Positions 1-8,408 of a DNA stretch of 64,000 nucleotides are shown here, piece after piece. The stretch is from NCBI GenBank assembly GCA_023015825.1, contig JALKAW010000004.1:1-64000 (forward strand), given 5' to 3'. The position numbers and the translations under genes are program-made. The notes beneath the pieces are model-generated. The model was not told the DNA's origin. It did no database searches and was given only the letters and a program-made list of their open reading frames with translations. The stretch's first letter is position 1; each line of letters starts with the position of its first letter. Origin of the DNA: Flavobacteriaceae bacterium S0862 (GTDB taxonomy: Bacteria > Bacteroidota > Bacteroidia > Flavobacteriales > Flavobacteriaceae).

Positions 1-3000
1 CACGTAAAAGTGTACGGAGAGATGGTAACAAAGAGAACAAAGACAAAAAATGATGATTGTGGATGGGTTGAGATTAACATCTATACAGTAAAAGATTACT
101 GTGAAGATAATGCTTTTGAATTTTCTATTACTTATTCAGGAAGCGATCAATCAGGACCAGTATTTAATGAAAAAGCTATTGAAGGCTTAAAAGATATTAC
201 TGTAGACTGTGATAAGATTCCAGATGCAGTAGCAATTCCTTACACAGATAACTGTGCACCAGCCGGAAAAGCTAAGTTACATGAAGAGCAATCAACAATT
301 GTTGAAGGTGAAGAGTGTGCAGGTGGAATCATCGAAAGATGGTGGAAAGCTACAGACGAGTGTGGAAACAATACTTGGCATAAGCAAACTATTACAGTTA
401 GACCAGCTAAACAAGCTGTATTTAACGAGCCAAGAAACATTAGTATTTCTTGTGAAGACAGAAATAACTTAGAATCTTTAATTCCAGAATTGTATTACAC
501 AAATGGAATGGAAGGCGCTTGTAACATTAGCGGATTAGCTAAGCCAGAGTACACAGCACCAGATTCTAACTGTGCATCATTCAATGTAAAGTATAGCTTT
601 ATAGATAACTGTGGTCGTGAGATCATAGAGAACATGACTGTAACTATCTTTGATGATGTTAACCCATCTATCATTAATGCAGCTGAAGATTTAACAGTAG
701 AGTGTGATGGTGAAGGAAATGTAGAAGACTACATGAACTGGATTGCAACAAATGCAAACGCAGGAGCTCAAGACAACTGTACAGCTACTGAAGATTTAGT
801 ATGGTCTAACAACGCTGCAAGTCAGCCAATGAGTGATTATTGTGGTGAAACAGGAGAAAAAACGGTAATCTTTACAGTAACTGATGCTTGTGGAAATACA
901 TCAAAAACATATGCTACATTTAAGATAGTAGATACTAAGGATCCAGAAACGACTCCAGCTTACAACAAGACTGTAGTATGTGGTGGAGAAGGAAATGTTG
1001 ATCAATTCCAAACTTGGTTAGACAACAATGGAGATGCAACAGCTAAGGATGAGTGTTCAGGAGTAACTTGGACAAACAACTTCCCTGGAGATCCAAAGCA
1101 TAAAGATTTCGACATGGCAGATTACTTAAAAGAAGGATGTAGTGAGTACACTGGATATATTAATGTAATCTTTACAGTAACAGATGCTTGTGGAAACGAT
1201 GTTGATTTACCAGCAACGTTCAAAATCGAAGATAGTATAGCACCAGAGGTAACACCAGCGTCTGATATGACTGTTGAGTGTGATGGTACTATGAGTCAAA
1301 ATAGTGGAGATGATGCCCAAGATTCTAATGGAAGACCATCTGGAAATATTGGGGATTATTACACTTGGTATTATAATAATGGAGGAGCAACTGCAACTGA
1401 TGGTTGTTCTAATGTTAAGTGGACACGTACAGTTAGAATGTATGGAGATGCTTGTGATACTGAATATAGAGTGACATTTACAGCTACTGATGAGTGTGGA
1501 AATTCTGAGTCAACAACTGCATCTTTCCATGTAGTAGATACTTTAAGCCCAATGATTGGAAACGAAGCACAAGACTTAATTGTTGAGTGTGGATATGATG
1601 ATATTACTTGCGATAGAGATACAAACCCTCACTCGCCATTCCTACACTGGTTGCATACTAACGGTGGAGCTGAAGCAATGGACATGTGTGATAAAGATCT
1701 TACATGGACTAACGATTGGAATGGTAAAGACTTAAGTGATGAGTGTGGAAACACAGGAAGAATTACTGTAAACTTTACTGTAACAGACGATTGTGGATTA
1801 AGTTCTACAACAGCTGCAGAGTTTAGAATTGAAGATACTATAGCACCAACTTTAGAGATTCCTGGTGATGTTGTATTAGAATTAGATGATAAGTGTGAAG
1901 CGGATATTACACCAGCTAACACTGGTATGGCAACAGGTGAAGATGTTTGTTCTGATGTAGATGTAACATTTACAGATGTAGAAGATAAGCAAGCTTGTGT
2001 TACAACAATTATTAGAACTTGGAAAGCTACTGATGATTGTGGAAACGTAACTGCAAAAGATCAAAAGATAACTCTTATCGATAAGTTAGCACCAGTTTAT
2101 ACTGGTAATGTTGGTCAATTCAACATGTCTAACGTAGATGCTTGTGAAGCACCAGCTGCACCAGCAGAGCAAGATATTGCTGATCAATTTACAGATGCTT
2201 GTGGACATGTAATAGCTACATTAGTAGATACTATTACTATATCTGACGATACTTGTGACTGGGCAGTACAATTTGTATACGAAGTTGCAGATAACTGTGG
2301 TAACGTATATGACGGAACTGTTAAGGTAACGTATTGGGGATCTGATCAAACTGCACCTAACTTAATGGATGGTGAGAAATTACCAGAAGGCGCTAGTGGC
2401 ATCAACGCTTGTTTAGCAGATGCTTTAGAGGCTAACCCACCAGTAGCAGATCACGCTATCGAGAAAATATTTGAAGATAACTGTGGTTCGAGTGTGTCAG
2501 CTAAGTCTGAGTTAACAGTAACTGAAGACGGATGTAAGTGGGCATTCCATTACACATATACACTAACTGACGAATGTGGAAACGAATATGATTTCAAACA
2601 AGAGTTTAGTGGTGAAGACAACACTGCACCAGAATTAATTGGAACTATTCCAAGTGATATGAGTGATTTAGATGCTTGTATTGATTCTTACGAAGGACCA
2701 ACAGAAGATGAGATTGCTGCATTATTCTATGAGAAATGTGGATTATCAGTAACAAAAACTACTCATAGAACTGGATCTAATTGTGATAACGGATGGATTA
2801 ACTCATTCGAGTACACAGTATCTGATGCTTGTGGTAATGTTTACCCTCCATTCAAGATTATCTACCAAGGTAGTGATCAATCTGCTCCAGTTTGGGGTCA
2901 AGAAGTTCATGATAAAAAAACTATTCAATTATTTACTGAAGATGGAGCAGACTGCCCATCAGATGCGACAACGTCATTAAATATTGGAGATAAGTTAAAT

Positions 3001-6000
3001 ATAAATTCAACGTTTAATGTTGCAGGTACTCAACAAGAGTTCTATGCTGCACTTTACCAAGAACTATTTAATGCACCACTTCTTTACGATAACTGTACTG
3101 CAACTAATGATATAGTTATAGAAGTTATAGATATTACTAAATCTGGTGGAGGATGCTATGCAGAATTATCAATTGATTTTGTAGCGCACGATCTTTGTGG
3201 TAATACTTCAGGTACTTACACGAAATATTTTACAATTTCTGATAATACAGCACCAGTAATTGCTGCTGCACCACAAGATATTTCAGTGCAATGTATTGAA
3301 GATGTTCCAGCAATGATTAGTTTAGATTGGACAGATAACTGCCAAACAGGTGGATCCATCCAAGGAGTAGACGGTGAATTAGTTGGAGGTGAATGTGGTG
3401 GAACTATCACAAGAACTTGGAATGTAAAAGATGCATGTGGTAATGAGGCTATTACTAGAACTCAAATTATTACAATTAAGGATACAATAATTCCTGTTTT
3501 AGATGCAGCTCCTCAAGATATTACTGTACAGTGCATTGAAGATGTGCCAGCAATGATAAGTTTAGCATGGACAGACAATTGTGATGCTGGCGGTAGTATA
3601 GAAGGAGTTGATACAGCTTTAGATGGCGGCGAATGCGGAGGAACTATTACTAGAACATGGAATATAAAAGATACATGTGGAAATGAAGCAGTTACTAGAA
3701 CACAGGTTATTACTGTAAACGATACAACTAAGCCTGTAATAACGTTTACACCAGCTGATGTTACTATTGAATGTGATGAATCTACGGATCCTTCTAATAC
3801 TGGAGGAGTTGCAACAGCTACTGATAACTGTGCAACACCAGTTATAACTTTTTCTGATGAAGAATCATCCAATAATGGAGGTGGAGTAGAAACGTTATTG
3901 TTCGAAGATTTCGAAGACGCTACACTTACTTACACTCCATCTATTGCCGATGATGTTGATGAATTGTCTACAGAAGATTACTTTGGAAGAGTAAACGAAG
4001 CAGATTTACCATCAGCAATAGTTTACACTAATGTTCAAGGGAATTCATTCTATACTGCACATGATACCGATGGTACAAGCAGTGGTAATATAGATAATCT
4101 TCAGTTGAACTGGACTGGTATTGATATTACAGATGTTACAAACCTGAAATTAGCTATCATGTTAGCTGAAGATGATGATGGAAGTAATGAAGATTGGGAT
4201 GCTAATTCTAGTGTTAAATTACAAGTACAGATAGATGGTGGTGGTTTTAATTCAGTATTAGCTGTTGAATCTGAGCTTGGTACTGATGGAAATGAAACCA
4301 ACGAAAAACCTAGACTTGATACTGACTTTAATGGTGTTGGTGACGGAACAGAAATTACCGATGCATTTGCAGAATTCATCTCTAATATATCTGGAACAGG
4401 TACTACATTAGATATTCGTATTACTATTGACTTTTTAGATGCTGGTGATGAAGATATCGCTATTGATGATGTAAAATTAACTGGAGAAAGAGCTTCTTCA
4501 TCGTGTAATGACAAAGTAATTACACGTACGTGGAAAGCGACAGATGATTGTGGAAATACCATTACATCTGTTCAAAAAATAACAATAAAGGATACAAAGG
4601 CCCCAGTGGCACCACAAGCACCAGCAGATCTTAATTTGGAGTGTGCAGACGATGTACCACCATCAGTAGATCTAACAGCAGTTGATAATTGTGGAGGCGA
4701 CATAACAGTAAGTCCAACAGTACAGGTTACACCTGGAAGTTGTATAAACGATTTTGTAATGGTAAGAACATGGACCTTTACAGATACATGTGGAAACACG
4801 TCAAGTGTAAGTCAAACGATAAAGGTAAAAGACGTCACCAAACCAATATTGGCTTCTGCACCAAAAGCAGTAATAGTATCTTGTTTAGCAGATGTGCCAG
4901 ATATGATAAGTCTTGGTTATACAGATAATTGTGATGCAGACGGTACAGTAGAAGGTGTAGATAGCGCCTTAGAAGGTACTGACTGTAATGGTACAATTAC
5001 CAGAACATGGAATATCACAGATACCTGTGGAAATGTTGCAGAAACAAGAACACAAATTATAACTGTTAATGATACTACAGCGCCAGTAATTACAAACTGT
5101 CCAGACAATGTTGATTTTGGCGAAGTTACTGAAGCTCCAACGACATTTGCTGTTGTAGGTGATATTACCGCGACAGATAATTGTGATAATAATCCATTAG
5201 TTACATTTGTTGGAGATACCGATGATAGTACCTATGTGCCAGGTGACCCGAATGCAACTAACGAAGCATCAGTGTATAAGTTTACTTGTAAAACAGGGCC
5301 AAATACTATAGATTTTATCACCTTTATTTGGGATGGTACAACATCTATAGTAGGAGGATCAGGTCCTCAAGCAAACTATACGCCAGTTGTAGTTGGACCA
5401 AATACTTATACCTTAACATTTGAAGAAGGTATTGACGACCCAGACACAAATCCAGTTGAGTCATTAAATGATTGGGTGTTGCGATTAAACGGGCAATTAA
5501 TAGCTCATAAGAATTCTCAAAATAACGACGAATTCCCTGATTGTCAAGCAAACTGGAATGAAACTAATTATTTGCAAGACGATTTAGACTGTCAAATATT
5601 AAATGTAGAATGTATAGGAGGTTCAACTAATGGTGTAACAAATTATACAAAGGTTAGAACATTTAAAGCTACAGACGATTGCGATAATGATAGTGATACA
5701 TGCAGTATTGTTTATACATGGAGTATTGTTGATAGTGATGAATCTGCATTTATTACAACTTGGCGCACAACTAGTAATAATGAGTCTATAACAATACCAA
5801 CTAATGGTAGTTATACATACAATTATCTTGTAGATTGGGGAGATGGTAGCACACCTACTATTGAAACAGGAGATGCAACACATGCCTATGCAACTATAGG
5901 TGATTACCAAGTCAAAATAAATGGAGTATTCCCTGCAATTAATTTTGGAGGTTCAACAGATGCTAATAGAGATAAAATTATTAGCATTAATAATTGGGGT

Positions 6001-7080
6001 AATAATCAATGGAAATCAATGCAACTTGCATTTTTTGATTGTGAAAACTTGGATATGCTAGCAACTGATATTCCAGATTTATCTAATGTGACCAATATAT
6101 ATGCTATGTTTGCTGTATGTAGATCATTAGTTGCTAATTCATCTGTTAGTAATTGGGATGTTAGTAATATTAAAGATATGTCTTATTTGTTTCAAGCCAC
6201 TAGATTTAACGAAGATATTGGAGCTTGGAATGTTAGTAATGTAACCAATATGTCAGTAATGTTTAATAGTAATTCTATGTTTAATCAGGATATAAGCAGT
6301 TGGGATGTAAGCAATGTAAAAATTATGCAATCAATGTTTTATGCTGCGACATCATTTAATCAAGATATTGGTAATTGGGATGTGAGCTCAGTTACTAATA
6401 TGCATGGTATGTTTAGGATTGCTAATTCGTTTAATCAAGATTTAAGTTCATGGGATGTAAGTTCAGTATCGATAATGTATGAAATGTTTGAATATAACAG
6501 TTCATTTGATCAAGATATAGGAGCTTGGGATATTAGCTCTTTAACTGATGCACAAAATATGTTTAATGGTGTAACTTTATCCACAACAAATTACGATAGC
6601 TTATTACAAGGTTGGGCTACTGATAGTAGTGGTATAGCTGGTGATGGTATAGATGATATACCAACTGGTGTTACCTTTAGTGGTGGTAATAGTATGTATT
6701 GTGCTGGTGAAACAGCAAGAAACACCTTGTTAGCGGCACCATATAACTGGACCATTACAGATGCTGGTTTAGATGCAGGTTGTGCACCACCTGAAGCTAA
6801 TGGTGATGACGATGGTGAAGACATGAGCTTTAGAGCGTACCCAGTACCATTTAATGGAGAAGTAACAATTGCTTACAACTTCAACTTTGATACTGATATA
6901 ACTGTAGAAGTGTACGATACAAAAGGCATGTTAGTACTAAGCAAAGAAGCTAGTTACCTAAAAGGTACAGATGCTACAATGCCATTAAGTATTAATGGGT
7001 CTGACCAGATGTATTATATTAAAGTAATTACAGATCAAGGCACCATGACTAAGAAAGTTGTGGCGACATCAGGAAATTAA
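1..7080 (+). CDS. Giant secreted HYR-repeat/BspA-like protein with type IX sorting tail (5' end outside window)
   Basis: The frame is open from base 1, so the GTG at 10 is not a credible start and the N-terminus lies upstream. More than 2,350 residues are visible. Up to about base 3200 there are cysteine-rich HYR/Ig-like repeats with the recurring signature TDxCGN. Three repeats near 3265-3490, 3505-3730 and 4855-5085 are close copies (each has a variant of DVPAMISL). A separate glycine/aspartate-rich domain (about 3890-4500) is inserted inside one repeat. A PKD-like stretch (VDWGDGS, about 5830) leads into BspA-type DUF285 repeats (NxDIxxWDVSNVTNM, about 6060-6560). The last 85 residues form a type A sorting domain with the YPVPF and YYIKV motifs, indicating outer-membrane export by the type IX system. 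Probably a surface adhesin or gliding/attachment protein; the ligand is unknown. Confidence 0.9.
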   Translation, partial: HVKVYGEMVTKRTKTKNDDCGWVEINIYTVKDYCEDNAFEFSITYSGSDQSGPVFNEKAIEGLKDITVDCDKIPDAVAIPYTDNCAPAGKAKLHEEQSTIVEGEECAGGIIERWWKATDECGNNTWHKQTITVRPAKQAVFNEPRNISISCEDRNNLESLIPELYYTNGMEGACNISGLAKPEYTAPDSNCASFNVKYSFIDNCGREIIENMTVTIFDDVNPSIINAAEDLTVECDGEGNVEDYMNWIATNANAGAQDNCTATEDLVWSNNAASQPMSDYCGETGEKTVIFTVTDACGNTSKTYATFKIVDTKDPETTPAYNKTVVCGGEGNVDQFQTWLDNNGDATAKDECSGVTWTNNFPGDPKHKDFDMADYLKEGCSEYTGYINVIFTVTDACGNDVDLPATFKIEDSIAPEVTPASDMTVECDGTMSQNSGDDAQDSNGRPSGNIGDYYTWYYNNGGATATDGCSNVKWTRTVRMYGDACDTEYRVTFTATDECGNSESTTASFHVVDTLSPMIGNEAQDLIVECGYDDITCDRDTNPHSPFLHWLHTNGGAEAMDMCDKDLTWTNDWNGKDLSDECGNTGRITVNFTVTDDCGLSSTTAAEFRIEDTIAPTLEIPGDVVLELDDKCEADITPANTGMATGEDVCSDVDVTFTDVEDKQACVTTIIRTWKATDDCGNVTAKDQKITLIDKLAPVYTGNVGQFNMSNVDACEAPAAPAEQDIADQFTDACGHVIATLVDTITISDDTCDWAVQFVYEVADNCGNVYDGTVKVTYWGSDQTAPNLMDGEKLPEGASGINACLADALEANPPVADHAIEKIFEDNCGSSVSAKSELTVTEDGCKWAFHYTYTLTDECGNEYDFKQEFSGEDNTAPELIGTIPSDMSDLDACIDSYEGPTEDEIAALFYEKCGLSVTKTTHRTGSNCDNGWINSFEYTVSDACGNVYPPFKIIYQGSDQSAPVWGQEVHDKKTIQLFTEDGADCPSDATTSLNIGDKLNINSTFNVAGTQQEFYAALYQELFNAPLLYDNCTATNDIVIEVIDITKSGGGCYAELSIDFVAHDLCGNTSGTYTKYFTISDNTAPVIAAAPQDISVQCIEDVPAMISLDWTDNCQTGGSIQGVDGELVGGECGGTITRTWNVKDACGNEAITRTQIITIKDTIIPVLDAAPQDITVQCIEDVPAMISLAWTDNCDAGGSIEGVDTALDGGECGGTITRTWNIKDTCGNEAVTRTQVITVNDTTKPVITFTPADVTIECDESTDPSNTGGVATATDNCATPVITFSDEESSNNGGGVETLLFEDFEDATLTYTPSIADDVDELSTEDYFGRVNEADLPSAIVYTNVQGNSFYTAHDTDGTSSGNIDNLQLNWTGIDITDVTNLKLAIMLAEDDDGSNEDWDANSSVKLQVQIDGGGFNSVLAVESELGTDGNETNEKPRLDTDFNGVGDGTEITDAFAEFISNISGTGTTLDIRITIDFLDAGDEDIAIDDVKLTGERASSSCNDKVITRTWKATDDCGNTITSVQKITIKDTKAPVAPQAPADLNLECADDVPPSVDLTAVDNCGGDITVSPTVQVTPGSCINDFVMVRTWTFTDTCGNTSSVSQTIKVKDVTKPILASAPKAVIVSCLADVPDMISLGYTDNCDADGTVEGVDSALEGTDCNGTITRTWNITDTCGNVAETRTQIITVNDTTAPVITNCPDNVDFGEVTEAPTTFAVVGDITATDNCDNNPLVTFVGDTDDSTYVPGDPNATNEASVYKFTCKTGPNTIDFITFIWDGTTSIVGGSGPQANYTPVVVGPNTYTLTFEEGIDDPDTNPVESLNDWVLRLNGQLIAHKNSQNNDEFPDCQANWNETNYLQDDLDCQILNVECIGGSTNGVTNYTKVRTFKATDDCDNDSDTCSIVYTWSIVDSDESAFITTWRTTSNNESITIPTNGSYTYNYLVDWGDGSTPTIETGDATHAYATIGDYQVKINGVFPAINFGGSTDANRDKIISINNWGNNQWKSMQLAFFDCENLDMLATDIPDLSNVTNIYAMFAVCRSLVANSSVSNWDVSNIKDMSYLFQATRFNEDIGAWNVSNVTNMSVMFNSNSMFNQDISSWDVSNVKIMQSMFYAATSFNQDIGNWDVSSVTNMHGMFRIANSFNQDLSSWDVSSVSIMYEMFEYNSSFDQDIGAWDISSLTDAQNMFNGVTLSTTNYDSLLQGWATDSSGIAGDGIDDIPTGVTFSGGNSMYCAGETARNTLLAAPYNWTITDAGLDAGCAPPEANGDDDGEDMSFRAYPVPFNGEVTIAYNFNFDTDITVEVYDTKGMLVLSKEASYLKGTDATMPLSINGSDQMYYIKVITDQGTMTKKVVATSGN

Positions 7081-7116
7081 TGTCGTAGTAGATAAGTAAT
7101 TATCAAATAAATGAAA

Positions 7117-7146
7117 AAGGAGTCATGAAAATGGCTCCTTTTTTTT
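7117..7146 (+). terminator. Rho-independent terminator of the giant secreted protein gene
   Basis: A 10-bp stem (AAGGAGTCAT with one G-U pair) closes a GAAA tetraloop and runs into a stretch of T. It lies 37 bases after the stop codon. A near-copy occurs at 7473-7501. Confidence 0.85.
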
Positions 7147-7343
7147 ATGCAATTAAGTTAAATCGGGCCGTAACAGTAAAAAGCCAAAACGCTTAGATAT
7201 TAGCTATATCACCTTGTGGAAGTGTTTTTTATAGTCTAGCTTTGAATGTTTGCCAGTTGTGTGTACGAAGTGCCAGAAAGAAAGGCAGAGTGAGAGTTTA
7301 TGACTCGTGGTTAAATGATTGAACCGTCGTACAAGTCACTTCT

Positions 7344-7438
7344 ACAATACCATTAAGTATTATTATAAAAAGTATTATGTAAAACTAATTACTAATAAGG
7401 GTACTGTAACTAAGAAGTTATTAACTTCTAAGGGATAG
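7344..7438 (+). pseudogene. Decayed duplicate of the type IX sorting-domain tail
   Basis: Translation gives TIPLSI in one frame (from 7344) and, after a shift, YYVKLITNKGTVTKKL and a TAG at 7436. These match TMPLSI and YYIKVITDQGTMTKKV at the end of the upstream giant gene in the same order. The segment between them is shortened and the two parts are in different frames, so it cannot encode a working tail. The copy is also followed by a near-identical terminator, so the duplication covered the gene end plus terminator. The stretch 7147-7343 holds nothing else I can recognise; it may be eroded remainder of a neighbouring paralogue. Confidence 0.75.
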
Positions 7439-7472
7439 TTTGATTATTAGATAAATAATTATTTTACATTAG

Positions 7473-7501
7473 AAAGAGTCATGAAAATGGCTCTTTTTTT
7501 A
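7473..7501 (+). terminator. Duplicated terminator after the pseudogene
   Basis: The stem AAAGAGTCAT, loop GAAA and T-run copy the terminator at 7117-7146 with only the stem base changed from AAGGAG to AAAGAG and a compensating change on the other arm. The stem has stayed paired although the coding part in front of it has decayed. The 130 bases from here to 7630 hold nothing I can identify. Confidence 0.75.
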
Positions 7502-7630
7502 TAGGTTATTATTTGAGAATAGTGTGCGATTTTTAAATAATGTTGATTATTTATTTAAGTTTAAATTAATTAAAAATACACTTTAAATAAATACTATTAA
7601 ACTATTGTAATACAATGTAATAGAGATTAT

Positions 7631-7963
7631 TTAATTCACGCAATTTACACAGTATCGTGTGTGCGGCATGAGTAATATTCTACCAATAGGTATTTGGTTA
7701 TGACATTTAAAGCACAAGCCAAAATCTGTATCGTTTATATTAGATAAAGCAATCTTAAGATTTTTAAGTTTTTGTTCAGCTTGTTTTAAAGCAGCTTCAT
7801 TAACAGATTTGTTGTTGATAGCATCCATTCTAGAAATTCTTCCAATAGCATTTTCGGGTGCAATAGGTTTAGTAAGTTCTTTGTAATGTAGAATTGAAGC
7901 TTCTGTTTTAGAGATTTCTTCAGCTATTTTTTCCTCTACATGATTTAAATCCTCTTTATTCAT
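7631..7963 (-). CDS. DksA/TraR-type zinc finger protein
   Basis: 110 residues. An N-terminal helical half (about residues 1-80, many Glu/Lys, likely coiled coil) is followed by a C4 zinc finger CFKCHNQIPIGR...YCVNC near the C-terminus, as in the DksA/TraR family. These proteins insert into the secondary channel of RNA polymerase and modulate transcription, often with ppGpp. It is shorter than classic DksA and may be a flavobacterial variant with a different role. Its ATG overlaps the stop of the gene before it (ATGAATAA arrangement), so the two are probably translated together. Confidence 0.8.
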   Translation of the reverse strand: MNKEDLNHVEEKIAEEISKTEASILHYKELTKPIAPENAIGRISRMDAINNKSVNEAALKQAEQKLKNLKIALSNINDTDFGLCFKCHNQIPIGRILLMPHTRYCVNCVN

Positions 7964-8327
7964 TAGCGACTAAAGTTTTTGCCCATGTAATAGCATCGTC
8001 AATATCTGTGAAAATTTCAAAAGGTTTATTTAAAAATAGCTTTTCAACTTCAGCATTTCTTTTTGATAATGGTGCTTCAGCAACCACAGACATTCCAGCT
8101 AAATTTTCAACCTTGGAAGTTTGTAGATAAATAGAAGGATCAACCGAGTAGGAGTGTACTCTATGCGAAATATATACAAACGGTTTATCATTAAAATAGT
8201 CGTTTGCAATATCTTCTAATATTCTGTTTTTATCAGGTGTTAAATGAAAACCTTCATTAATACGCGAAATAACATAATTACTATAGACATTAATAGTACA
8301 GAAAGAGTATTTTAGGGATTTTAGCAT
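7956..8327 (-). CDS. Small conserved cytosolic protein, STAS/SpoIIAA-like (tentative)
   Basis: 123 residues with no signal peptide or membrane segment. The pattern of alternating strands and helices, with VYISHRVHSYSVDPS in the middle and FTDIDDAITWAKTL at the end, is like SpoIIAA/STAS-fold proteins common in flavobacteria, but this assignment is by eye and weak. It is the first gene of a two-gene unit with the DksA-like protein, overlapping it by 8 bases. Such a pair could connect a stress or metabolic signal to transcription, which is inference only. Confidence 0.65.
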   Translation of the reverse strand: MLKSLKYSFCTINVYSNYVISRINEGFHLTPDKNRILEDIANDYFNDKPFVYISHRVHSYSVDPSIYLQTSKVENLAGMSVVAEAPLSKRNAEVEKLFLNKPFEIFTDIDDAITWAKTLVANE

Positions 8328-8359
8328 AATTAAAGTTACTTAAAAAATAATAATCAAAA

Positions 8360-8392
8360 AAAGCTCCACTTATTTTTTAAGTGGAGCTTTTT
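8360..8392 (-). terminator. Terminator downstream of clpC
   Basis: A perfect 13-bp stem (AAAGCTCCACTTA at 8360-8372, complement at 8378-8390) with a short A/T loop. On the minus strand it is followed by a T-run, just after the clpC stop at 8409. Confidence 0.85.
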
Positions 8393-8408
8393 ATACTATA
8401 AGTTATAT

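Noticed and set aside
3513-5910. Several minus-strand open frames of 60-150 codons under the giant secreted gene
   Set aside because: They are shadows created by the repeat-rich, Asp/Thr-rich coding strand; they have no start context and no sensible composition.
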